Shown: one piece after another, positions 11,701-23,144 of the stretch
How the letters are laid out: every line of letters starts with the position of its first letter
Position numbering within the stretch: the first letter of the stretch is position 1
NCBI RefSeq assembly: GCF_020882245.1
Contig: NC_083599.1
Location: 72,771,745-72,835,744 of the forward strand
Direction: 5' to 3'
DNA length: 64,000 nucleotides
Source of the DNA: Rhopalosiphum padi
Taxonomy: Eukaryota > Arthropoda > Insecta > Hemiptera > Aphididae
Translations under genes and position numbers: made by a program
Notes under the pieces: generated by a model
Seen by the model: the letters and a program-made list of their open reading frames with translations, nothing else
Told to the model about the DNA's origin: nothing
The model's database searches: none

Positions 11701-12545
11701 ATAAAAACCTAAAATTTATATTTTAATATATTATTTATGACATTAATTTTAGTTAATATTTTAAAAACCATACCTTTAGATTTAAATCATTGCTCCATAT
11801 TATATTTTATTTTATTAATTCATAATTTGAATCTAAATTACTCAATACCAATGACCTATGCAAATAAGTAAAAAATCCATTCATCAGGCAATGCCATATT
11901 TTTTAATATATCATGTAAATTATTAAAAGTTTCAGAAATATGGTCAGTTGTATTTTAAATATTATCATTAGAAAGTATCTTTTTTTCTGTAATAATTCTT
12001 TCAATTAGTTTCGTTCAATCTTTCTAGTTAAATACTGTGGCAAATCTGGGAAAATTGATAGAATCGCATTGTTTTTTAATCTTATCCTATCTCTTTCTAT
12101 TTGATTTATTGAACCATCAGGCAAGTTGGATTCAAAATATCTATCAAGATAGGTTTCATCCAAATGTTTTTTGCATACATTATCAATTACAGGATGCAAT
12201 TCTCTATCAGCTCGTGGGATAGCTTTAGCCCATTTCTCCAGGAGTACTTCCTATAACATAATAATAATATGCAGATAAAATATGAGTTAAAATTAAAAAT
12301 ATTACTAAAAATTGAATTTTAAGTAGATAATTTTATGTCTTCAATTAAAGCAATACCTGACAATAAATTAATAACTAAAATATGAAATATAATAACAAAT
12401 TATAAATTATGTAGGTAAGTACTAAATTAAAACAAATAAAATTTAGATTTTAGGATCGTACTTTGGGCGCCTTAAACATTGTTTTTTTTTATTATTCCTT
12501 GTCATAAATTTATTTTAATTTGGGATTTGTAGCCTTCTCGACATC
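8755..12545 (-). pseudogene. P-element/THAP9-like transposase gene, decayed
   Basis: Read on the minus strand, a THAP zinc finger is split over two exons: CFIRGCREGYKSQ and MFKAPK near 12545-12460, then WAKAIPRADREL and VCKKHLDETYL in 12250-12005. The exon at about 10880-10564 has the conserved block ENQQEAVHACFAAAKT and YSINWIYECLLIRIKSKK. The exon at about 10074-9922 contains LIKAMNSRTSNN. The exon at about 9667-9480 contains YYFLTDSTYEGLQ and FLMKSRLNQDNLE, and the last part (9390-8755) contains FFSIMRSSCGSNDHPDS, DPVLAYISGYVARK and a CPNC pair. Domain order matches P-element/THAP9 transposases. Frameshifts near 9310 and 8960 and an in-frame TAG show it is dead. It lies tail to tail with the plus-strand THAP pseudogene. 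Confidence 0.8.
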
Positions 12546-13096
12546 CACGGATAAAACAGTTTCTGGATATTTATTATATCATATAATATAATAAATATTA
12601 TGTAATTACTAATAAATTCTACAAGTAGGTCATCTATTAACTAATTAGTAATACATAATCATGTAAACTACATAATATAATAATTATTCTACATAATATT
12701 TTACATTTATTGTTATGAGTCGTGATAAGATACAATAATTGATATTATATTGTGATATTATCACAGAGATATATCGATATAGATAAATTATGTAAAAAAT
12801 AATTAGAATGTATTTTTTAAAACAACTATAACTCTTTTTCTAGAAGTCGTATATTATTGGAAACACATGTGTTTGATCGAGAACAATTTGGTCTTAAAAA
12901 AACGTTCTATAATAATTATTCATACGTTACACCATTTCAAATATAATATTAAAAAACCAATAAATTCCCTATGCTGTACATGTAAAAACATCATCATTAC
13001 GCTACGACGCGCATTCTGGCGGAATGCAATAATTCCGGACCATGTTTTTTCGTTTCGCACGGCCGTGTTCGGCGTACTTTTTCTAATGTTCATGCG
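12546..13096. other. Gap between THAP pseudogene and ING3 duplication
   Basis: About 550 bases, AT-rich to about 13000, then a short more GC-rich part (13005-13085) with CG dinucleotides. The open frames here on both strands show no recognisable domain. It could include promoter sequence for either neighbour, but no specific element was seen. Confidence 0.4.
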
Positions 13097-13408
13097 TAAA
13101 CCACATTTTAACAGTCGTATGATATTTATTTGATCTTTGTTTTTTTTTGAGGTTAGAGTCCGGACCACTTGTTGGCGTCTATCTGCTTACTACCGTGACT
13201 AGTACTATCGTAAGCCATCGTTATACCCGCAGTAAAAATTTTGCCGGTTTAAGATCTTGCCGACAGCTATAATTTTACATAAATTTTCTGGACGTGGAAT
13301 GTGGAAACGATAATAGGCATTATTACTCTGCGTGACATACTTGGTACCTAGTCTACTCTAATCTGTATACTACGAATAGCTGTTGTTTCTTCTCTAAAAA
13401 TCATTACG

Positions 13409-16400
13409 ATGATGTACTTCGAAGACTTCCTTGAAAGTAAGTTTTTAAGTTAAAATATTCTAAAACGACAGAGCCTCTGATTCATGTTATAATATTGTTT
13501 TGTTCAAGAACTCAATTTATTGCCGCAGGAGATTCTAGACCACACTTCTGAAGTTGGACAACTGGACCTAAATGTGAAAAGTATATAAATATTATTGATT
13601 ATCAATTAACACAATTTATTAAACAAATAATTTATTTGACATCGATTGAAGAATTGTTAAACTTACTTCTCGTGTTAATAGTTCCTGCTTTAATTGCTGA
13701 TTAATTTTCCTTTCTAATTTTTTAGTTATTTACCTTCTAAATATATGTAATAATTATCTTTTTAAACATCTAATTGTTAGTTATGTTTACAATATCTCAT
13801 TGCCATCATGCAAAAAGTGGCCTAGTGATTTTTTTTTAAATTTAAAATTTTTAAAAAATTTTAACTCGCTCTATAATTTAACGCTGACTAAGTTGTTATG
13901 CTGGCATGTAAAACGTAACAAAGTGAAACAACATATGGAGTTAAATAAATTTAAAATTAAAAAAATTAAATTATAAATATTATTACTAACAACTTTTTGC
14001 CTGACGGTGACAATATATATATATATATATATATATTATGTTTATAAATTTGTGTCTGATTTCAGCCACCATGAATTATTTAAAAGAAAATGTAGAGGTT
14101 TTGTTTTCAATTGCTGATACTATGAATACAGATGACTTGGATGTTGAATTTAAAAAAATTATGGAAATTGGCGACAAAGCTCTTAAGCAATCTGGTAATA
14201 TAATCATGTTTTTATTTAATACAATTTGATTTAATAATCCTTAACTTTAAACCTTACTGGATTATTAAATTTTAATGTTTAATTTTAGATGAAAAAATTC
14301 AATTGGTTAACAAGTTGCATAAATTAATGGCTAAATATAAAAATCAATTAGATATTGATTTAGATAAATTTAAAATGGATTTGGAAGCTGATGAAGTGGG
14401 CATCACTGAACAAATTGAAAAAAGTAATAATTAAATATACATATTTTTATTTACTTAGTTTCGCATAACTATTAGATGTTTTTATATTTTCCTTTGATAA
14501 TTATATTTACTCCAACTATTAACTGGCTAGTAATCTTAGTATTAAAGATTGATTAAACATGATTATATTTGAGAAATATGATTGACATAATTATAATAGT
14601 AGTCGGTAGATATATTTGTTTAAATTAAGGAATGGATTTTATTGAAATCACATATTCTTATCAAGTTGTAATATTTGGTCAAATTTAAATATGTTTCATC
14701 ATTTCATGTATTTCTCAGTAAATTGGTGGTAATATAATTTTATATATTCTCACAAATTTGGGTATAAATTTATATTTTTTTATATATTTATATATATATT
14801 GTAAATATGACCATTTTTGTAAATATTTGGGTAATATTTGATTTTTTTCAATGTGTTTTTAAATTTTGTTTTATTTTACGTTCTGTATTTCATTATTATG
14901 CTGTACTATTTTACTAGCTAATATAACCAGCTAAATTTTCAATAGTTCAAATAATTTATCAACAGCATAAAATATGATAATATATTTTTACTTTTCCTCT
15001 GAATTTAATAAACAACAAATATTTAGTTAAGTTACATATTTTGATTTTCTTTTTTACGATAAAATCTGTTCTATTATTATCAGGTAATAAATTGTTTATA
15101 TATTTCATATACTTTCCAAAATCTCTAGGCTAATTCATCTTAAAAGACTTCTAAACAATCTTTATTGGCTATGCCTTTTGAAATCATACTCTCTTTCTAC
15201 AACTTCTCTAACCACTTATATTTCATTAATATTTATGATATCATAGTTTATGTGCTTTATTGACTTAAGATCCTTGAAATTATATTTTTAGAATTTTCCA
15301 ATATTTCATACCCTGAATAGACATTTATTTATATAATTAACTTCCTCGTATTTTAATAATTTAATAATTTTTAGTTCTGTTATGTATGTACATAATACAA
15401 AAATTGATATAATTTAAATGTATTATAATTATTTTTGTTAAATGATAATGTTCATCAAGTATAATATGATATAATATTTTTAATAATTTAGTTTTTTCTT
15501 CATATAAAATAAAATGATTAATTAAAGTGAATGAAAGTAGTTAAGTAGCATTTTATCCATCATTTACAGTACTTTTTAATTTAGAGTTACCTAATCTATT
15601 TTTGACAAAACATACTTATGTATAAATACTTAAGCTTTGAAAACTAATTTAAAATTATTTAGAATAATTGTCCTATATTTATGAATTCATTCCAGACAAA
15701 CAATGGATTGAGAGATTTAAAAATAACTAGACTTAAGAGGTTATACCTGCATGTGTTGTGTCTGTCTTACTAATGTAGATCATAGCGAATTTACTATAAA
15801 TAGTATAATATGTGCCTACCCTGTTATTTATTTAAAATATAAAATAAATAGTCAATTTTTTTTTATTGTAAATAGTATTTATATTTAATTAATTTATATA
15901 TATTATATTAGTTATAATTGGTAGTCATTAATACTTATTTTGTATTTAATTTTGATACTAACAAGAATTCCCTAATAATGTACTATTAATCATTGTCTAA
16001 AATAGTATTTAATACTTTTAGGTAAACAATCTTTAAAATATATTAAAAAAATATTTATTTGCAGATAATGATTAATTAATTTTATGAATTAATTATAATC
16101 TATTGTGTTACTGTATTACAGTTATTGTATGTAATGGGAGATTTCTTTAACAATTATTACTAATGTTAATAAACCAGTATCATATATTATATTTACAAAA
16201 CAGGATACTATATAAATCTTTAAAAACATCTATTTAATCGCACGATTCTATTTTTATTTAAAAAAGAACCGCATTACATTATATATATATATATGTACAC
16301 ATACATTTTGATGAAAATAATATTTATTCATGTATTGCAGAGGTAGAGGATGAATTATTGAACAGCAGTTTCAGTGAAAAGTTTATTGCAATAGATTCAA

Positions 16401-19400
16401 ATTCTTCTAGCAGAGGTGGTTTAGATTTACAAGTCAATGCAATTCCCACCAACTCTCAAATGGATCAAATTCCATTACACTATACTTTGGAACATATGGA
16501 AGATGGTAGCTCAGTAGTTTCAGCTCCTGCGCCCAAAGTTAAGGTTACTCCAAAAAAGGTATTATTAAAGTTAGAAAAATGGTTACCACTATGCTATACA
16601 TTACGTACCAAGTGGGTTATTGAACACAATAGATGGGTTAAATTTGAATTCAATGATACATATAGTTTACGTTTAGTTATGAAAAAATATTGTGATAATG
16701 AACATCATACACCATATCGAGTAATTAACTCGTAGGTATGTAATTTTGCCCAAATTAGAATTTAAAATTTCTATGGAAAACCAGATTGTGCATACATAGG
16801 TGATTAATATTTTTATACAGAAAAACAGAAAATAGAACAACTTATGGGGGACTTGATGTATAATTTTCTAGAATTTTGACCCAATGAATAATTTTTATTG
16901 TCATTGTAGAAAAAAAATTAAATCATGTGTAGAACATGTAAATATTAACATTAAGTCAACATTTCCAGTATATATGGTCATTCGTTTAATCATTTTTGAT
17001 TTACAACAAAATTACAAAATAGATTTTGTCAAAAATTAGTTTTGCTTAAAAATGCTAGTTTTTCCTTAATTTTTTTGTTTGTTATTCCCAGTTATATATA
17101 TTTATATAAAAAATACCAGTTGGTTTAGGTTAGGTTAGATTACCATGTTATGGAAATTAAAATTTTTCTAAATATATTTAAGATTCTGACTAGATTCTGA
17201 TTTCATAACATATTATAAGATTATAATATTAATATTATAATAAAATATTGTTAATTTTGTTATCATTAAATGTCTAGTCTTTAAATCCCTACATTCTTAA
17301 TTAAATGATTAACGAGCACATATTTTCTTTTTATACTCGATTTATTACTACATTTTTTGTACTTGCTGATAATACAATATTGGATATGATCATCAAAATA
17401 TAGCTTAATAGGTCTAGTGAATATAATCAGTTAATTTATTTATTTAATTTATTCTATTTAGTATTAATATTTTATTGAATTTTTTTTAGTCAGTTAAAGG
17501 TCCTAAACCAGTGAAACCAAAAACATCTATTAAAGCAAACAATCGGAACAAAACAAATGCAGTGACTGCAGGTGCATTATCGTCAGGATTGCCTATTAGC
17601 AATAAATTACAACGTCCAAAAAAATATAAAAAACGTTCGAAGCAAGTATTAAATATAAAATAAAAGTAACACTTTTAAAGAATTGTTTTTATTCACAATT
17701 TATATAATATTCTATATTAACTAAATTTGAACAGAACATAAAAAAAAAAAATTCTTGAAGATCACATATGTAAAGGAAATATTCATTGATGTATATGTAT
17801 ATATCATTTGATATTACTCTACAATTATTTAACTTAACTCGATTTTATAACATTTTAATAACAATTGTTTTTCAGAAATTTTAAACAAGTAATAGTTAAC
17901 AATTCGTTAACTGATGGAGATAATATGACTGATCCAGACAGCCGTCGTTATTGCATATGTAATGATATAGCTTATAGCAAAATGATTGGATGTGATAATA
18001 ATAAGGTAAGTATTATAATTAGAGTTATAAATATATATATATATATATATATTAGGGTGGTCCTTAAAATTGAAGATCAACATTTCAACTGCGCCACCTT
18101 CGAATTTGAAACTAAACTATAAAAAAATAATATCTATAATTTTATAACGATAGTTCAACCCTAAGACGTGCCTCAAGAGGGTTGAAATTTCTTTTAAGAG
18201 GGTGTATTTTCGTTTTTTTTATATACCTAAAAAATTATTGTAATTAATAAAAAAAGTGTACATCATATTATTTTTAGACAATGAATTTATTTAAATTAGT
18301 ATTTATAATGTACAATTTTAAATTGTTATAAATTTTCAAATGTGTTTTGAAAGTGTACTTCGTTTCGCGTCAGGATACTTATGCCGGTAGTCGTAAACTG
18401 TCTGGATCAAAAATTGTTTTTGTTCCTCGTCTTTAGTAATTTTGTCATTGAAATCAGTTATTAATTTTACTCCCCTCTCAGCTGCATCATTTACAACTTT
18501 AACTTGACTAAGTACAGATATACCTTTTTGGTAGTTGACATTTTTGTACCATTCCTCTGGGTTTTGGTTAAGGAAATCTGTAGCAATGTTAAACCTTTCA
18601 AAAAATTTCATCGATGAACTGTTGATAAAATCAGAAATTTGTGAACTTTTTAGCAATGTTAAATTATTCATCGGGGAAATATAATGTTTAATATTTTCAT
18701 TTCCATCTTCAATCTTAAGTGAATCTACCATTTTTATTTTCATTGACAAAGGAATATTTGAATCAAAAAATGAAAATGCTGCTGCTTCAGGATTTAGATA
18801 CCACAAATTACCACAAAACTTTTTTATTGCAATATTTGATATTTGTTTATCAATATTTTCATATTCAATCAGACACTGAATAAATAAAATATCTTGGTAT
18901 GGGGCTTTAAACTGTTTTTCTTTAGAATGAGTTAAGGCAAATTCAAGTACACGTTGTTGGACATCATTTCATAATATTAGGCTAACATCATCATTTTCTA
19001 TTCCTGGATTAAATTTTACAGTATCTATTTTACTCCAGTTGTCTTGAAATTTTTTAAAAAGTTGTATGTTTGGCCCAGAGGTGGAACCAAATTTCTCTTC
19101 AAAAACACTTCTTAAAACTAGTTCATAAATATGATGTCGACAAAGCAAGTACAGCAAATCTTTTTCAAGACGTTGTTCTAATAATACGCATGCGCCTTTT
19201 AATCTACCGGTGTTTGAAGCTGTAGTGTCACAACAAACAGCTATAACTGAATTATTAAGACCCCATTCTTCGATTAATTGATACACGTTTATAGCCTGTT
19301 CTTCTCCTGTTCCTACTAATAACTTAGGGACACCGAGTAGTTGTTCGTGATTTCCACATTAAATAATTACTGGTAATCGATCTACAAGATTTTTTGAAGT

Positions 19401-20522
19401 TAACGAAGGAAGTAATTTTCCGTCCCAGTGTATGACTGAACTATTAAACAAATTTATTTGAAACTCTTGACGAAGATTTATAGCCTGTTCTTTACGTAGT
19501 TTTGAACCTTCTCTGTGTATTGACGAGCGATTAATGACCAATCGACATTTTGACCTAACGCTTCAGCTGTTGCCATAAGTAAATGAGTTGCATCTCTATC
19601 ACTAACCTTACATCTATCCAATGCAGCTACGAGTTTTTTAGTGAGAAACTGTGTTGAAGCCCATTTATTAGTAGAAGGACCAGGTAAACATATTGTTTCC
19701 TCGAAAACAAAATTGTCATCGTCGGTATCGCTTTCTGTCGACATTAACTCGGCCGTTTCATCTGAAAATATTGTGCGCAAACATTTATTATAATTAAATA
19801 ATAAATAATAAGTTACTAAATACTTACACAATACATTTATTTCGTCATGAGCACGTTTTTTTCTATTTTCTGATTCTTGAAGGCGTATATACTTTTTTTG
19901 TTCACTTTTGTGTGAAGTAAGATCAATTCCAATTAATGATCCTGGACGACCTTTTTGCCGTTGACAATTTAAAAATTGTTTATCTATTTCATTACTTATC
20001 ATATTCATAGCATCAGAGTGTGCTATGTCAAAAAGGTCCTCGAACTTATCAATAAAGATATTTTCTTTTTTTATTTGCGTATCAGTTCGCCTGCACGAAT
20101 TTTTTTGCAAATTTCGCCATTCGTTGTACATCGCTTCTAATTTTGGTATACAATGACGTATTTCTCTGTTCGGAATACGAGCTTTTTGCCAAAATATTAT
20201 AACCTCTTCTATGACTAATCGAGCACTATCTCGTAGACTCAATTTGACTTCACGCACATTATGAAATAAAACCCTTAGAACTTGTTTATTTGAAGGTAAT
20301 TTACAACCAAAAAGCTGATGTGTAGTATGTTTAATTAAATAAATATTTATTATATATTATATATTATGATAATATGTGTATTTGTATAATTTATTTTTTT
20401 GGATTTAGTGCCCTTATGAATGGTTTCATTTTAAATGTGTTGGTATTAAGTCTAAACCAAGTGGAAAATGGTTTTGTCCAATATGTACTAATAAATTTAA
20501 TAAAAAAACTATGAAGATATAA
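13409..20522 (+). CDS. Ing3: ING3-like PHD-finger protein, copy A
   Basis: Eight exons by eye: 13409-13436, 13509-13580, 14066-14194, 14289-14423, 16341-16558, 17490-17641, 17876-18005 and 20409-20522, total 978 nt or 325 residues, no stop. The N-terminus MMYFEDFLE and the block FKMDLEADEVGITEQIE (about residues 103-119) match the ING domain of ING3, the histone-binding subunit of the NuA4/Tip60 acetyltransferase complex. The PHD finger spans about residues 270-316 with the Cys4-His-Cys3 set (CIC, CDNNKC, HFKC, CPIC), expected to read methylated H3K4 in the nucleus. A basic linker (RPKKYKKRSK) precedes it. The sixth intron has a GC donor (GCAAGT). The last intron, inside the PHD finger, holds a 2.3-kb antisense transposon, which may reduce expression. 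The ING family is near certain; ING3 is likely. Confidence 0.85.
14009..14037. repeat. TA microsatellite in ING3 intron 2, copy A
   Basis: A run of alternating A and T just upstream of exon 3. The matching run in copy B (about 29240-29270) is longer, so the tract differs between the two copies. Confidence 0.85.
17646..17875. other. ING3 intron 6, GC-AG type (copy A)
   Basis: The GT at 17646 would put the next exon into an immediate stop (AAA TTT TAA). Using GCAAGT at 17642 as a GC donor ends the exon with two bases of a codon and keeps the PHD exon open. The acceptor TTTTTCAG ends at 17875. The same arrangement is preserved in copy B at 32891-33135. Confidence 0.75.
18054..20350 (-). mobile_element. 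DNA transposon inside the ING3 PHD intron
   Basis: Copy B has an 83-bp intron here (33266-33348), while copy A has about 2.4 kb. The extra DNA begins near 18054 at TAGGGTGGTCCTTAAAATTG, right after a TA run, and ends near 20350 before sequence shared again with copy B (ATATGTGTATTTGTATAATTTAT). It holds a minus-strand transposase pseudogene. I could not find a matching inverted end on the right, so that end may be truncated; the exact borders are blurred by TA-rich flanks. Confidence 0.8.
18336..20330 (-). pseudogene. Unclassified transposase (RNase H-like), nearly intact
   Basis: On the minus strand a protein of about 640 residues can be followed. It starts upstream of 20257 (LSLRDSARLVIEEVIIFWQ near the N-terminus), has a small intron at about 19829-19756 (GTAAGT to TTTTCAG), then a frameshift near 19500, a TAA near 19358 and a TGA near 18968. 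Between the breaks lie VIAVCCDTTASNTGRLKG and LCRHHIYELVL, which resemble the second catalytic Asp and the C/H motif of hAT-type RNase H folds, and near the end AAERGVKLITDFN. I recall this family as a widespread uncharacterised animal protein, but cannot name its superfamily. It lies antisense to ING3 copy A. Confidence 0.65.
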
Positions 20523-20915
20523 ATACATCTATTACCGTTTACTTGAAGCATTGAAATTGACATAGGTAACTATACTATATAAATATTTTTTTTACCTTTC
20601 TTTATTATTTTATAGGTATAAATATGGAAATAAAATATTGTAACTATACCTAAAACATGTGGACATACATATAATCAAATATAGTTGGTGTACTAAAAAA
20701 TAATATTAATCTTGATTGCCTTCAAGCGATACAAAAAAATAATTATTTAAAAATGTATAATAGAAATTATAGAAACAAAATTTTAATGTTAATAATACAA
20801 TTATTATATTAATATTTATTTACAATATGTAACTTTTATGAAGAGGTTTAAATTTTTAATTAATATTTATGCTGGATATTTTGTTTTTGGGATATATTAA
20901 CGTGTCACTGTGTTT

Positions 20916-21494
20916 CTGATGAATATTGTGCATATGTAATTATAAAATTGTTCGATAAATAATAGGAACAACTTATGTAAATGTGAATCTGATATTAACG
21001 TTTAATGTTATTATTTACGTGGGATATATTTACTGTGATATTGTGTTGTGGTACCCCAGAAACACCAAACCATTGAAAAAGTCGATTAGTGATAGACACA
21101 AACATTTTAGTAAACTTTTAACAGTTATAACATAAAATTATTGCTAAAACAATTTCATATAAACTGCTTGGTCTTGGTACCTCCACGAAAAAGCACTTAT
21201 TAATTTTACTTTATATTATGATAAACTAATTTTAATATGTATTGCTTAAAAATATTATTTAAATTTATATGAGAAATATTATTGATATATTTATCTCAAT
21301 TGTAAGTAATCATTAATCATTATATAACTCTATATTGCATTAGCTATCATATTTGTTTGTTTTTTAATATGTAATGCAATGCACAAAGTTGTAACAGCAC
21401 TTTTTATCTGCGACAGGTACCACTTCCTATTCATTTCAAATACAACGAAATCGTATAATTTATTATTGTTTTCCTTATCTAACAATTGATGAAA
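20916..21494. repeat. Repeat tail, partly inverted copy near 34.2-34.4 kb
   Basis: The stretch 21030-21200 (GTACCCCAGAAACACCAAACC, then GGTACCTCCACGAAAAAGC) matches 34240-34430 in inverse orientation. No coding frame was seen. Confidence 0.6.
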
Positions 21495-22362
21495 TGCAAA
21501 TGTTTACTTTCATGTACTAATCATGTATTAATATAAAAACTAATATATTTTATTGTGTATTTTAATTTCTTTTTCTAGCTTACCATATGAATACCTGCTC
21601 CATGTCGAATGGCGTACATGTTGGTATATTTTAGTGCAAATTCACTCAAGAGTACCTACTCAAAACATATTGTTACATGGATTCCCATTCTTTTTTTAAA
21701 TAGATTTATTTTTTGTTGCTACATTTGTTATTTTGTTTATTATTTTTTTAAGTCATTGTTTTATCTAGTTAAATGCTTTATCTTACATATATAATTCTAC
21801 TGTATGTGTTTATGTCACTGAAATCCTCCTAAACGGTTAGAACGATTTGAATGAAATTTTTTTCTATGCGTTTGGGTGACGTCCTGGATGGCTTAGATTC
21901 ACAAATCAGCCCGATAAATACGTGTTTAACAGTCGCAAGATGCAAAGGAAAGGAAATACGTCAGGTGGCAGCGGTGTTATTATTTAGAATGTACTATTAT
22001 ATATTTATTAGTTTAATAAAAAATTCCACTCTACCCTATCCAATAGTTGCATGTATTTTTATGACTCCACAAACGAAAAACATATTCTCATTTCTCAGTA
22101 TAACTTTATCAACCCCTGAACTCTAAAGTAATCTATTTACTTTCTTTTTTCACTCATCAACGCCCAGACCGGCTGGGTCTAGAGACTTGTACAGAGGTTC
22201 CCTAAGCAATGTAGGGGCGCACTGAGAAAGGATTTTTCAAAATTTGACTTCCAAGGGGGTTAAACGATTTTTTTTATATAGCTATAGATATATGTATTTT
22301 CTAATTGTTTAATAATTGTTTGATATTTCTTCTAAGCGGTTGCTAGGATACTAAAAATATGC
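21495..22362. repeat. Dispersed repeat, Helitron-like 3' region (copy 2)
   Basis: This is the second copy of 1-568, with about 280 extra bases after 21919. Within it the segment 22185-22222 is the reverse complement of about 455-490 in the first copy, so one copy has a local inversion. The open frame at 21851-22126 has no known domain. Confidence 0.55.
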
Positions 22363-22635
22363 CTAATTACTTTAGATATGTTTTTTTTTAATTTAATTCT
22401 TTTAAATTAATTTTACAATAATTAATTGACTTTATCGTACTAAATTTATGCCTATTTATTCCCATTAAGTATATCTATTCATCTCCACATTAGTTTTATA
22501 GATTTCGTTCCTATTAAACGTTCATAAGACGAATTGAAAATTATAGTGTATTTCTGTACAATCGCCATATTACATTTTTAAGTTATAAATCTCTAATTGA
22601 TATTAATATTTTATTTACATTTATTTTTATTTTGA

Positions 22636-23140
22636 CTGTTTTGACAAAATTAAAGTTAGTCTAAGATGTCCGATTTTGATTCTTAAAAAAATTTTGAACT
22701 CTGCAGAAAATTGTCTATAGATCGTACGAAATATTTTGTAAAAATTAAATCTTATATTCTAATAAAGTGGTTATAAAAACTTGAAAATATGAATTTTTCA
22801 AATCATAATATTAAATTTAAAATTAAAACCAGAATGTTTCTTACGATCTACAGACATTTTGCTGCTGAATTTAAATATTTTTTCAGAATTAAGATCATAC
22901 AACGTTAACTTACTTTAATTTTGTCTAACCAATAATAGAAGTTGTCATAAAATTCGTATCGTGAATTTTTATTGTTATCGAGTTATTGACATGTCCATGC
23001 GCGTACTCCAGTCCGTACCCGCATTGTATTTCACTTACACTAATAATCATTTACAACTAACACATAGATTTTGGGCGGCTAAGACGAGATTATGAATTGC
23101 CTAAATGATGTCTCTTAAATAATAACCGTAGCGAGGCCCC
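22636..23140. mobile_element. TTAA-flanked MITE (copy 3, left-truncated)
   Basis: The right end CCGTAGCGAGGCCCC is followed by TTAA at 23141-23144. Flanking sequence after the TTAA continues the THAP-upstream repeat (TGTTTCTATGACATTATC); intact empty versions of that site exist at about 1897 and 25288. The left end lacks about 40 bases compared with the copy at 54762. It is non-coding. Confidence 0.8.
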
Positions 23141-23144
23141 TTAA

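Larger units (their letters stand above)
13097..20915 (+). repeat. Segmental duplication, arm A (holds ING3 copy A)
   Basis: Arm A matches arm B in blocks: 13097-13738 to 26396-27037, 13745-18030 to 28971-33290, 20380-20490 to 33310-33432, and more weakly 20795-20915 to about 34650-34770. Matching extends through long introns with only scattered substitutions and small indels. Arm A has a transposon at about 18054-20350 that arm B lacks; arm B has about 1.9 kb after 27037 that arm A lacks. Confidence 0.9.

Noticed and set aside
12867..13168. Overlapping open frames upstream of ING3 copy A
   Set aside because: No domain on either strand, and the second arm of the duplication does not preserve them.
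16559..16735. Extension of exon 5 past 16558 to a stop at 16733
   Set aside because: A clean AAG-GTATTA donor and an in-frame continuation at 17490 make this retained intron; it would lose the PHD finger.
17125..17134. TTAGGTTAGG, similar to the insect telomere repeat
   Set aside because: Only two units, inside an ING3 intron and repeated in the duplicated copy; not a telomeric array.
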